Shown in pieces: positions 1 to 5,170 of a stretch of 5,202 bases of DNA. The stretch is from Actinomycetes bacterium (GTDB lineage: Bacteria > Actinomycetota > Actinomycetes > Actinomycetales > Cellulomonadaceae). The stretch lies in the NCBI GenBank assembly GCA_023390875.1, contig JAEWCA010000383.1, forward strand, positions 1 to 5,202. The letters are read 5' to 3'. A program made the translations under genes and the position numbers. Positions within the stretch are counted from its first letter, which is position 1. Each line of letters begins with the position of its first letter. The notes under the pieces were generated by a model, which ran no database searches, was not told the DNA's origin, and worked only from the letters and a program-made list of their open reading frames with translations.

Positions 1-137
1 GAGCGGGCCGCCTCGTCGACCAGCCGGTGCAGCCGCCCTCGGGCCGCGGCGGACAGCTCGCCGTCCGCGTCGATGGCGGCGGCCGCCTGGACGAGCCCGG
101 ACACGAGCGTCGGCGGCAGGTCGACGCCGGGCGTCAT
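1..137 (-). CDS. Unrecognised protein, N-terminal fragment (runs off left edge)
   Basis: The minus strand reads 45 complete codons from an ATG at 137-135 to the window edge without a stop. The peptide begins MTPGVDLPPTLVSGLVQAAA and continues as an Ala/Asp/Arg-rich helix-prone stretch ending in LHRLVDEAARS. I do not recognise the family. The case for coding is codon bias: 44 of 45 third positions are G or C, which fits neighbouring genes. The ATG at 137 is the only usable start, because an in-frame TGA lies at 170-168 with no ATG, GTG, TTG or CTG between. No Shine-Dalgarno sequence precedes this ATG. The start overlaps the stop of a 13-codon ORF as ATGA, so translational coupling is likely. 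No membrane segment or signal peptide is visible in the part present. It lies downstream of the esterase on the same strand, but a hairpin and about 190 bases separate them. Confidence 0.6.
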   Translation of the reverse strand, partial: MTPGVDLPPTLVSGLVQAAAAIDADGELSAAARGRLHRLVDEAAR

Positions 138-175
138 GCGCGCGTCACGGCGGGCGAGACGTGCAGGTCAGGCAT
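134..175 (-). CDS. Possible 13-codon leader ORF coupled to the left-edge gene
   Basis: A minus-strand ATG at 175-173 opens the peptide MPDLHVSPAVTRA, which ends in TGA at 136-134. This stop overlaps the ATG of the next gene as ATGA. It has the better ribosome-binding site of the two: GAGAGGTG at 190-183, seven bases before its ATG. A ribosome finishing here could restart directly on the next gene. The peptide has no run of one amino acid, so nothing suggests a classical attenuation leader. It could also be chance, or a sign of a one-base error that split the true N-terminus of the downstream gene, since the two frames are adjacent. Confidence 0.35.
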   Translation of the reverse strand: MPDLHVSPAVTRA

Positions 176-182
176 GGGGGGA

Positions 183-190
183 CACCTCTC
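183..190 (-). promoter_or_regulatory. Ribosome-binding site of the leader ORF
   Basis: GAGAGGTG on the minus strand matches the anti-Shine-Dalgarno sequence well and sits seven bases before the ATG at 175. It is the only good site near the left-edge gene, which has none of its own. About 20 bases further upstream, TACAGT (213-208) could serve as a -10 box, but I see no matching -35, so I do not call a promoter. Confidence 0.45.
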
Positions 191-286
191 GTGGGGCTGG
201 CGCCCGAACTGTACCGAGATGCCCGAACCCCTCGGGGCGGTTTGCCCGGACGTCACCGGTTCGGCCGGTCCGGGTGCACCGCCCTG

Positions 287-315
287 GGGTGCGGCGCCCC
301 CCGCTCGCCGCACCC
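287..315 (-). terminator. Hairpin terminator of the glucuronoyl esterase gene
   Basis: A perfect 10-bp inverted repeat (GGGTGCGGCG at 287-296 against CGCCGCACCC at 306-315) with a 9-base loop begins 13 bases after the esterase stop codon. No T-run follows on the minus strand. Terminators without a U-tract are common in GC-rich actinobacteria, and position and stem quality are the support. It also separates the esterase from the left-edge gene. Confidence 0.55.
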
Positions 316-327
316 GAGGGTGGCCGT

Positions 328-1992
328 TCAGCCGGCGGTGCAGGTCGGGCTCAGGCCGCCCGCGGTGCCGGTGGCCTGGAAGCCGACCTCCGTGGCCTGC
401 CCGGCGCCGAGGTTGCCGTTCCACGCGACGTTCGTGAGCTGGACGGCCCCGCTGTTCGCGCTGCGGTTCGCGTTCCACCCGTTCGTGATGGTCGCGCCCG
501 ACGGGAGGGTCAGACCGACCGTCCACCGGGTGATCGCCGACGAGCCGGCGGTGACGCGGACGGTGGCGACGAACCCGCCGGTCCACTGGTTCACGGACAC
601 CGTGGCCGTGCAGCCACCGGGCTGCGGCGTGGGAGTCGGTGTGGGAGTCGGCGTGGGCGTCGGGGTCGGGGTGGGGGTCGGGGTGGGCGTGGGCGTCGGG
701 GTCGGCGTGGGGGTCGGGGTCGGGTTCGGCCCGTCGCCCAGCACCGGCGTCTGCCACGTGGCCCAGTCGGACAGCCGGCCCTGCGCCTTGCTCGAGATCC
801 GCATGGTGCCGGCGGCGCTGCCTGTCCTCAGCAGGAACTTCTGGATGTTCTGCGTGAGCGGTGTCTTCCACTCGGCGCGCGTCGCGCAGTGCGTGCCGTC
901 GGTGACGTCCGACCAGTAGGTGATGTTGTCGCCCGCGCCGAGCGCCTTGAACACCTCCGCGCCGCCCAGCGCCGCGACGCTCGCCGACCTCGGCCCGAGG
1001 TTGGCGATGTGCGGGTTGTCCATGATGAAGACGCCGCGCGGCGCCATGAGCCCGACGACCTGGTGGGTGTCGATCGGCAGCCGGTTCGCGTTGCTCGTGA
1101 ACGCGCCGAACGCGTCGCCGAGCCACGGCTGCTCGCCGTACGCGCTGCTGAGCGACTGGGCGCCCTCGCCGGGGATGCCGCGGAAGATCGGGGCGCCGGC
1201 GCTGCCGGACTCGATCGGCATGGTGAGCGCGACGCGCTGGTCGAACGCGCCCGCGACGAACGCGCCCTTGCCGAACCGCGAGCACCCGGTGACGCCGGTG
1301 GCGTCGGCCTTGAGGATCGACCCGCCGGACTGCTCGACGACGTCGATGATCCTGCTCACGCCCCACGCCCACGCCATGAGCAGGCCGGTGCTGCTCTGCG
1401 CGCCGTACAGCGAGTAGAAGGCGCCTTGCTTGTTGTTCCGCGCGGTGCCCTCCTTGCCGACGGTGTACGGGTCGTAGCTGATGACGGCGGCGCCGGCCGC
1501 CTTGATGGTGGCGGTGTCGGCGCCGAAGCCGCCGTAGACGATGACGGCCGGGAACGGCCCGGTCCCGCTCGGCAGGGACACGCTCGCGGAGAAGCTGGAG
1601 GTCTTGCCCTGGTAGGACGTGTTCACGGTGATGCTCGACGACGACACCGCGCCGGTCACCGTCGGCTTGCCGGGCTTCTCGCCGTAGACGAACTTCTCGG
1701 CGAGCCGCTTGGTGAGCTCGCGCTGGCAGCGCCAGTCGGCCTTGGTCGCGATGCGCGAGCCGTCGAGCCGCCGGAACGGGTCCGGCAGCTTCGCGTCGGT
1801 GGTGAGCGAGCCTGCGTCCGGGAATGCCGGGACGGCGCAGTCGGCGCCCTCGTCCTCGACGGCGGCGGTGTACGTGGCGGCCTGCGCGCTCGTGGCGTGC
1901 GGGAGGTCGGCGAGCGCCGCGGCGGCGGCGAGGCCGATCACGGCGAGCGCGACGACGAGGGGTCGGAGCTTCGATCGGTGCGAGTCGGTCAT
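328..1992 (-). CDS. Secreted CE15 glucuronoyl methylesterase with Pro-Thr linker and CBM2
   Basis: The 554-residue product should cleave the ester between 4-O-methyl-glucuronic acid on xylan and lignin alcohols, outside the cell. Residues 1-38 form a signal peptide (SKLR, hydrophobic Ala/Val/Leu core, cleavage near SAQA). The CE15 alpha/beta-hydrolase domain spans about 50-395. It carries the family motif GCSRFGK at 236-242 with nucleophile Ser238, then Glu261 in MPIESG and His368 in DGTHC. The Ser-Glu spacing of 23 matches characterised fungal enzymes. Lys242 is the usual glucuronate contact. Cys237 and Cys369 flank the triad residues as in the known disulfide, and Cys52-Cys89 is a likely second one. 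Trp290 in EQPW fits the conserved substrate-site Trp. The residue before the Glu is Ile260, where fungal enzymes have Gln. Residues 424-455 are 16 Pro-Thr units. The CBM2 spans 461-551, bounded by Cys461 and Cys551, with Trp470, Trp506 and Trp524. GGAGAG precedes the ATG by five bases. Family assignment is firm; activity is inferred. Confidence 0.93.
   Translation of the reverse strand: MTDSHRSKLRPLVVALAVIGLAAAAALADLPHATSAQAATYTAAVEDEGADCAVPAFPDAGSLTTDAKLPDPFRRLDGSRIATKADWRCQRELTKRLAEKFVYGEKPGKPTVTGAVSSSSITVNTSYQGKTSSFSASVSLPSGTGPFPAVIVYGGFGADTATIKAAGAAVISYDPYTVGKEGTARNNKQGAFYSLYGAQSSTGLLMAWAWGVSRIIDVVEQSGGSILKADATGVTGCSRFGKGAFVAGAFDQRVALTMPIESGSAGAPIFRGIPGEGAQSLSSAYGEQPWLGDAFGAFTSNANRLPIDTHQVVGLMAPRGVFIMDNPHIANLGPRSASVAALGGAEVFKALGAGDNITYWSDVTDGTHCATRAEWKTPLTQNIQKFLLRTGSAAGTMRISSKAQGRLSDWATWQTPVLGDGPNPTPTPTPTPTPTPTPTPTPTPTPTPTPTPTPTPQPGGCTATVSVNQWTGGFVATVRVTAGSSAITRWTVGLTLPSGATITNGWNANRSANSGAVQLTNVAWNGNLGAGQATEVGFQATGTAGGLSPTCTAG
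340..612 (-). other. CBM2 module of the esterase, cellulose-type (CBM2a-like)
   Basis: Residues 461-551 are a complete family 2 carbohydrate-binding module of about 91 residues, with cysteines at both ends that normally form one disulfide. The three aromatic positions that make the flat cellulose-binding face are present: Trp470 in NQW, Trp506 in NGWN and Trp524 in AWNG. Three residues after the first Trp is Gly473. Xylan-binding CBM2b modules have an Arg there that turns the Trp, while cellulose-binding CBM2a modules have Gly. This points to crystalline cellulose as the ligand, which is an inference from those residues. The module would hold the esterase on the plant wall, next to its xylan-lignin substrate. 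Confidence 0.85.
628..723 (-). repeat. Pro-Thr linker repeat, 16 units
   Basis: Sixteen consecutive Pro-Thr dipeptides (residues 424-455) join the CE15 domain to the CBM2, followed by PQPGG. At DNA level this is a degenerate 6-base tandem repeat in which only the codon third bases vary. The units nearest the CBM2 carry A or T at some third positions (ACT, ACA), while the rest are all G or C, which suggests the G/C-only units are the more recently expanded ones. Such linkers are flexible, often O-glycosylated in actinobacteria, and vary in length between strains. Read assembly across such a repeat is error-prone, so the exact unit number may be unreliable. Confidence 0.9.
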
Positions 1993-2003
1993 GAGAGCTC
2001 TCC
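1993..2003 (-). promoter_or_regulatory. Ribosome-binding site of the esterase gene, inside a palindrome
   Basis: On the minus strand GGAGAG (2003-1998) lies five bases before the ATG at 1992 and supports that start. The site is embedded in the perfect 10-base palindrome GAGAGCTCTC (1993-2002). This could pair between two strands or form a weak hairpin, but its loop would be too tight for a stable intramolecular stem, so I read it mainly as a good Shine-Dalgarno sequence. Confidence 0.6.
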
Positions 2004-2049
2004 GGGGTGACGAGGCGCGGCGCCGATAATTTCGTGATGCGCGGCGGTA

Positions 2050-2062
2050 CTTAGCGCTTTCG
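2050..2062 (-). promoter_or_regulatory. Candidate LacI-family operator of the esterase gene
   Basis: The minus strand reads CGAAAGCGCTAAG, centred on the palindrome AGCGCT. LacI-family repressors that control polysaccharide-use genes in actinobacteria usually bind palindromes with a central CG, and sites of the AAGCGCTT / AGCGCT type are common. The flanks here are only partly symmetric. It sits directly after the candidate -10 box, where a bound repressor would block transcription start. No regulator gene is in the window, so the ligand and protein are unknown. Confidence 0.35.
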
Positions 2063-2092
2063 AATGTCGAGCGCCCCCCGGAATTGGGTCAA
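2063..2092 (-). promoter_or_regulatory. Candidate promoter of the esterase gene
   Basis: On the minus strand a -35 box TTGACC (2092-2087, five of six matches to TTGACA) is followed after 18 bases by GACATT (2068-2063, three of six matches to TATAAT, keeping the A at position 2 and the final T). Transcription would start near 2056, giving an untranslated leader of about 65 bases. The surrounding stretch is clearly less GC-rich than the genes, as expected for a promoter. The weak -10 keeps confidence moderate. Confidence 0.4.
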
Positions 2093-2206
2093 TGATGTGA
2101 AGGCTTTCATGACTCTTCCTGCGACTTCTTCCACGATGGAGAAATGACCACGCACCCCGACGCCCGTTCTGTCGACGGCGACCGCGTGACCGACGGCCGG
2201 GACGCG

Positions 2207-2251
2207 TCGGTGCTGCGTTCCTGCCGCTGGACGACAGTAACGCAGCACCGA
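2207..2251 (-). terminator. Hairpin terminator of the FBP gene
   Basis: A perfect 13-bp inverted repeat pairs 2207-2219 (TCGGTGCTGCGTT) with 2239-2251. After one mismatch, three more pairs (2221-2223 with 2235-2237) close an 11-base loop. It begins 17 bases after the FBP stop codon on the minus strand. No T-run follows on that strand. Being symmetric, it could also stop transcription from the other direction. It is the strongest perfect inverted repeat in the window and separates the FBP gene from the esterase promoter. Confidence 0.65.
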
Positions 2252-2268
2252 GCGCGGGGCACGGCCCG

Positions 2269-2763
2269 TCAGACCTCGCGGAGGATCTCCCGCGCGAACC
2301 GCTGGGACCGCTCGCGGAGTCCGTCGATCCGCTTGAGGACCAGCCCCTCCGGGTCCTCGCCGGCCTCGACGATCCTCGGCTTGCGCCGCACGTTCGCGGA
2401 GCACTCGAACGTCGTGCAGACGAGCGTGCCGACGGTGTCGCCGTTGCGGCCGGCGGCGCCGGAGCGCCGCGCGACGTACATCGACACGTCACCCGTGGCG
2501 TAGACGTCCTCGCACCAGGCGCACACGGCCCGGCGGCGGGACGCGACGCCCTCGGGCGAGCGCAGGTTCAGGCCGACGAGCGTGTCGTCGACCGTGAGGA
2601 CCACGTAGGCGCGCAGCGGCGCCTTGCGGTCGACCCAGCCCAGGTAGTCCAGGCGGTCCCACCGCAGGTCGGCCAGGTCGGCGGGGAGCGTGAGCTGCGC
2701 GGCCTCGCGGCGCGAGCAGTTCACGAAGGACGAACGGATCTGCTTCTCGGTCAGGGGGTCCAT
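2269..2763 (-). CDS. FBP / FusB-like zinc-finger protein (elongation factor G-binding)
   Basis: The 164-residue product resembles the FBP domain family (FBP C-terminal treble-clef zinc finger, related to the fusidic-acid resistance protein FusB). Members bind elongation factor G and can help it leave stalled ribosomes. Visible signs are the N-terminal helix with LTEKQIRSSFVNCSRREA, the core RWDRLDYLGWVDRKAPLRAYVV (about 34-55), and four cysteines suited to one zinc ion: Cys81 and Cys84 in CAWC, then Cys116 and Cys121 in CTTFEC. The C-terminal half is rich in Arg and Lys, as expected for a partner of the ribosome factor. There is no signal peptide, so it is cytoplasmic. The length suits a complete actinobacterial member. 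Resistance to fusidic acid is not implied; most actinobacterial homologues are untested. The start at 2763 is supported only by a weak GAG five bases upstream, inside a heptamer repeat. Confidence 0.85.
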   Translation of the reverse strand: MDPLTEKQIRSSFVNCSRREAAQLTLPADLADLRWDRLDYLGWVDRKAPLRAYVVLTVDDTLVGLNLRSPEGVASRRRAVCAWCEDVYATGDVSMYVARRSGAAGRNGDTVGTLVCTTFECSANVRRKPRIVEAGEDPEGLVLKRIDGLRERSQRFAREILREV

Positions 2764-2764
2764 G

Positions 2765-2785
2765 GGTTCTCGGTTCTCGGTTCTC
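2765..2785. repeat. Three exact tandem copies of a heptamer
   Basis: GGTTCTC is repeated three times without change (2765-2771, 2772-2778, 2779-2785), immediately before the FBP start codon. Read on the minus strand it is GAGAACC three times, followed by C and ATG. The only Shine-Dalgarno-like triplet for the gene, GAG, lies in the last unit. A change in copy number would move but not remove the GAG nearest the ATG. Confidence 0.9.
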
Positions 2786-3337
2786 GTGCGACGGGTGCCG
2801 TGCGCGAGCGTGCCGACGACGACGGGGTCGACGACGGGACGTGCAGGACGGCGGGGGCGGAGGGCCGGTCGGCGGTGGCCGACGGCCGGGTCGCCCGGCG
2901 AGGGGACGCCGACGAGACCGCGGAACCAGGCCCGGGGGAGTCCCGGGGGTCCGACGGTGGTGTCGTGAGGGCGTCAGGCGTGCTCGGCGGGCGTCAGCCC
3001 GCGACCGAGCAGGCCAGGACGGCCGCCTCGCTTCCCCGCTGCATCGTGATGCGCTCCGTGGTCGACGGTCCGGGGTGTGCGCCCCGGGATGGTGCGCCGC
3101 CGGATCGGCGGGCGCCGTCCAGGGTAGACGGCGTCCCTGGGGAGCGGCGAACGCGATGCCCCGGCAGCGCAACCGAGCAGGCCCCCGAACGGCCGTGGGA
3201 GCGGACCCACCGGTTTCGGCATTTCCCCCGATTCTTCACATCTCGGACCTTGTCCCGTCGTTCGCGGCTTCGGGAGGGTGAGAGCGGCCCAGGGGCCGGA
3301 CCGGACGCAAGGGCGCACGGCCGGCGGGCCCATACGC
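2786..3337. other. Intergenic region without a convincing gene
   Basis: This stretch separates the divergently transcribed FBP and S33 genes and should hold both promoters. Several frames are open, but only because stop codons are rare in such GC-rich DNA; the translations are Arg/Gly/Pro-rich with no domain. I found no clear -35/-10 pair for either gene. A less GC-rich patch at about 3213-3260 (CGGTTTCGGCATTTCCC and following) is the most likely place for the S33 promoter. The direct repeat GGGCGTCAG occurs at 2969-2977 and 2989-2997. A long hairpin at 3083-3124 is listed separately. Confidence 0.6.
3083..3124. repeat. Long imperfect inverted repeat upstream of the S33 gene
   Basis: Two arms, 3083-3102 and 3106-3124, can pair around a three-base loop GAT. 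From the loop outward there are six pairs, a single bulged G at 3096, nine pairs including two G-U, one mismatch, and three more G-C pairs. A second stem (3070-3075 with 3082-3087) uses some of the same bases, so the two cannot form together. The repeat lies 225 bases before the S33 start. It could be a terminator, part of a leader RNA or a protein site. Confidence 0.5.
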
Positions 3338-3344
3338 AGGGGGA
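3338..3344 (+). promoter_or_regulatory. Ribosome-binding site fixing the S33 start
   Basis: AGGGGGA lies four bases before the ATG at 3349. This start is preferred over the far upstream ones because the residues after it form a signal peptide at once. An overlapping out-of-frame ATG at 3345 is only one base from the site and would make a four-codon peptide ending at TAG (3357-3359). Confidence 0.7.
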
Positions 3345-3348
3345 ATGC

Positions 3349-5136
3349 ATGCTCCGTAGACATCGTCATGCCCGCCGCACGCTCGTCGCGCTCGCCGCGC
3401 TGAGCCTGACCCTCACGGTCGGAGCCACGGCGGCGAACGCCGCCGGCAAGACCGCCAAGCCCGACAGGACCAGCCCGTACGAGGCCGCCCGCGTGGACCG
3501 GGTGCCCGCCCCCGACCCGGGCTGGTGGGACTGTGCCGCCGCGTTCGCCGACGGCGCCGTGTGCGGGACCGTCACGCTCCCGCTCGACTACGACGAGCCG
3601 GACGGTGCGACGACCGAGGTCGCGCTGCTCAAGGTCCCGGCGACCGACCCGGCGCACAAGATCGGCACGCTGTTCGTCAACCCCGGCGGCCCGGGCGGGT
3701 CGGGCGTGCAGATCGCGGCGGCGGCGTCGCAGTTCCTGTCGCCGTCCGTGCTCGAGAAGTTCGACGTGGTCGGGTTCGACCCGCGCGGCACGAACTACAG
3801 CGACAACGTCCGCTGCTTCAAGAACCTGGGCGAGCAGGCCAACGCGCTGGCCGGGCTGTCGAGCGTGCCGTTCCCGGTCACCGACGCCGAGACGGGCCCG
3901 TACGTCGCGTCGGCGAAGGCGTTCGGCAAGGCCTGCTCGACGACGGGCGTCCCGCTGTCCGGCTCGATGTCGACCGCCGAGGTCGCCCGCGACATGGACG
4001 TGCTGCGCCGCACGGTCGGTGACCAGAAGCTCTCGTACCTCGGCTTCTCGTACGGCACGTACCTCGGCAACGTGTACGCCAACCTGTTCCCGGACCGGGT
4101 GCGGGCGGTCGTCATCGACGGCGTCCTCGACCCCGTCGCGTGGGCGGGCACCCAGGCCACCGCGAGCATCCCGCAGACCGAGCGGCTGAAGTCGGGCGAG
4201 GGCGCGTCGAAGGCGCTGCACGAGATCCTCGCCCGGTGCGCGGCCACGGGCCCGGAGTACTGCCTCACCGCCGGGCTCGGCGACCCCGAGACGGTCTACG
4301 CCGACGTCGTCGCGTCGCTCAAGGCGCACCCGCTGGTGCTCACGGACGAGAACGGCGAGCCGCTGTTCGAGATCACGTACGCGATCTTCACGTCGTTCCT
4401 GCTCAGCGACCTGTACTCGCCGGACGGGTACACGTGGGTCGACCAGGACATCTCCTCGGTGTACTCGCTGCAGAACCCCGGCACCGGTGAGCCTGAGGCG
4501 GCGCGTGCGCGGCTCGCCGCGAAGCTCCAGGCGGCGCAGGCGGCGCCCGCGGCCCGCAGCGACGCGTTCGGCTCCTTCGCGTGGCCGTACGACAACTCGC
4601 CCGAGGCGTTCCAGTCGGTGCTGTGCACGGACGGCAAGAACCCCGCCAAGGCCGAGAGCTGGGTGCCCGCCGCGGCGCGTGCCGACGCGGCCGCGCCGGG
4701 CTTCGGGCCGCTGTGGACGTGGGCGTCGGCGCCGTGCGCCCGGTCCACCTGGACGGTGCGCGACGAGGACGCGTACTGGGGCACGTACTCGCACCGGACG
4801 TCCGCGCCCGTGCTCGTCGTCGGCAACTACTGGGACCCCGCGACGAACTACCAGGGTGCGGTCGCGGCGTCGAGCCTGCTGCCGAACAGCGTGCTGCTGT
4901 CGAGCGACAGCTGGGGTCACACGGCGTACGGGACGTCCGCGTGCGTCACGGACGCGGTCGACACGTACCTGCTGACCAGCACGCCGCCCGCGAAGGGCAC
5001 CGCGTGCACGGGTGACGTGCAGCCGTTCACGACGCCGATCGGCGCCGACGCGGGTGCCCGCAAGCGCAGCGCGGTGCCCGAGCGGTCGCTGCCGCCGGTG
5101 GTGCCGCCGCTGCCCGGCTCGTTGCCCCGCTCGTGA
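3349..5136 (+). CDS. Secreted S33-family alpha/beta hydrolase, tripeptidyl aminopeptidase-like
   Basis: The 595-residue product is an exported serine hydrolase of the peptidase S33 type, like Streptomyces Tap/SlpD/SlpE enzymes that remove short peptides from protein N-termini. Residues 1-31 are a signal peptide: MLRRHRHARRT, a Leu/Ala/Thr core and ANA before the likely cut. There is no lipobox cysteine. The oxyanion-hole motif NPGGPGGSG is at 111-119 and FDVVGFDPRG follows. The nucleophile is Ser234 in GFSYG. Asp496 in YWDPATN and His524 in SWGHTAYG complete the triad inside the C-terminal TAP-like domain (about 425-535). Ten cysteines in the mature part, including Cys62 and Cys72, suit a disulfide-stabilised secreted protein. 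The last 25 residues are Pro-rich and show no LPXTG sorting motif. The true start is at 3349; an open frame further upstream lacks coding character. Whether the substrate is a peptide or another small ester or amide cannot be told from sequence. Confidence 0.92.
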   Translation: MLRRHRHARRTLVALAALSLTLTVGATAANAAGKTAKPDRTSPYEAARVDRVPAPDPGWWDCAAAFADGAVCGTVTLPLDYDEPDGATTEVALLKVPATDPAHKIGTLFVNPGGPGGSGVQIAAAASQFLSPSVLEKFDVVGFDPRGTNYSDNVRCFKNLGEQANALAGLSSVPFPVTDAETGPYVASAKAFGKACSTTGVPLSGSMSTAEVARDMDVLRRTVGDQKLSYLGFSYGTYLGNVYANLFPDRVRAVVIDGVLDPVAWAGTQATASIPQTERLKSGEGASKALHEILARCAATGPEYCLTAGLGDPETVYADVVASLKAHPLVLTDENGEPLFEITYAIFTSFLLSDLYSPDGYTWVDQDISSVYSLQNPGTGEPEAARARLAAKLQAAQAAPAARSDAFGSFAWPYDNSPEAFQSVLCTDGKNPAKAESWVPAAARADAAAPGFGPLWTWASAPCARSTWTVRDEDAYWGTYSHRTSAPVLVVGNYWDPATNYQGAVAASSLLPNSVLLSSDSWGHTAYGTSACVTDAVDTYLLTSTPPAKGTACTGDVQPFTTPIGADAGARKRSAVPERSLPPVVPPLPGSLPRS

Positions 5137-5148
5137 TCGACCCGGGCA

Positions 5149-5170
5149 GGGGGACGGCCGACCGTCCCCC
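5149..5170 (+). terminator. Hairpin after the S33 gene
   Basis: A perfect 9-bp stem (GGGGGACGG at 5149-5157 against CCGTCCCCC at 5162-5170) with the four-base loop CCGA starts 12 bases after the stop codon. Position and stability fit a terminator. What follows is adapter-like sequence, so the natural bases after the hairpin, including any T-run, are not visible. The last C is shared with the adapter match. Confidence 0.6.

Noticed and set aside
161..919. A plus-strand frame with a long Val-Gly repeat, resembling an elastin-like protein.
   Set aside because: The Val-Gly run is the complement of the Pro-Thr linker codons of the esterase read in reverse; nothing else in the frame looks coding.
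73..2010. A 645-codon open frame on the plus strand opposite the esterase.
   Set aside because: Its translation is an Arg/Gly/Ala-rich mirror of the esterase gene with no domain. The minus-strand frame has a signal peptide, a complete CE15 triad and a CBM2. Open antisense frames are expected at this GC content.
2994..3044. A 16-codon minus-strand ORF, MQRGSEAAVLACSVAG, with GGAG nine bases upstream.
   Set aside because: It is too short to judge, its ribosome-binding site is distant, it resembles no leader peptide I know, and no gene follows in a coupled position.
2800..3348. N-terminal extension of the S33 protein by 183 residues from an upstream ATG.
   Set aside because: The extension is low-complexity Arg/Gly/Asp sequence. 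Starting at 3349 gives an immediate signal peptide and a ribosome-binding site at proper distance.
2974..4920. A 648-codon open frame on the minus strand opposite the S33 gene.
   Set aside because: It is Arg-rich, domainless and fully antisense to a gene with a clear signal peptide and Ser-Asp-His triad.
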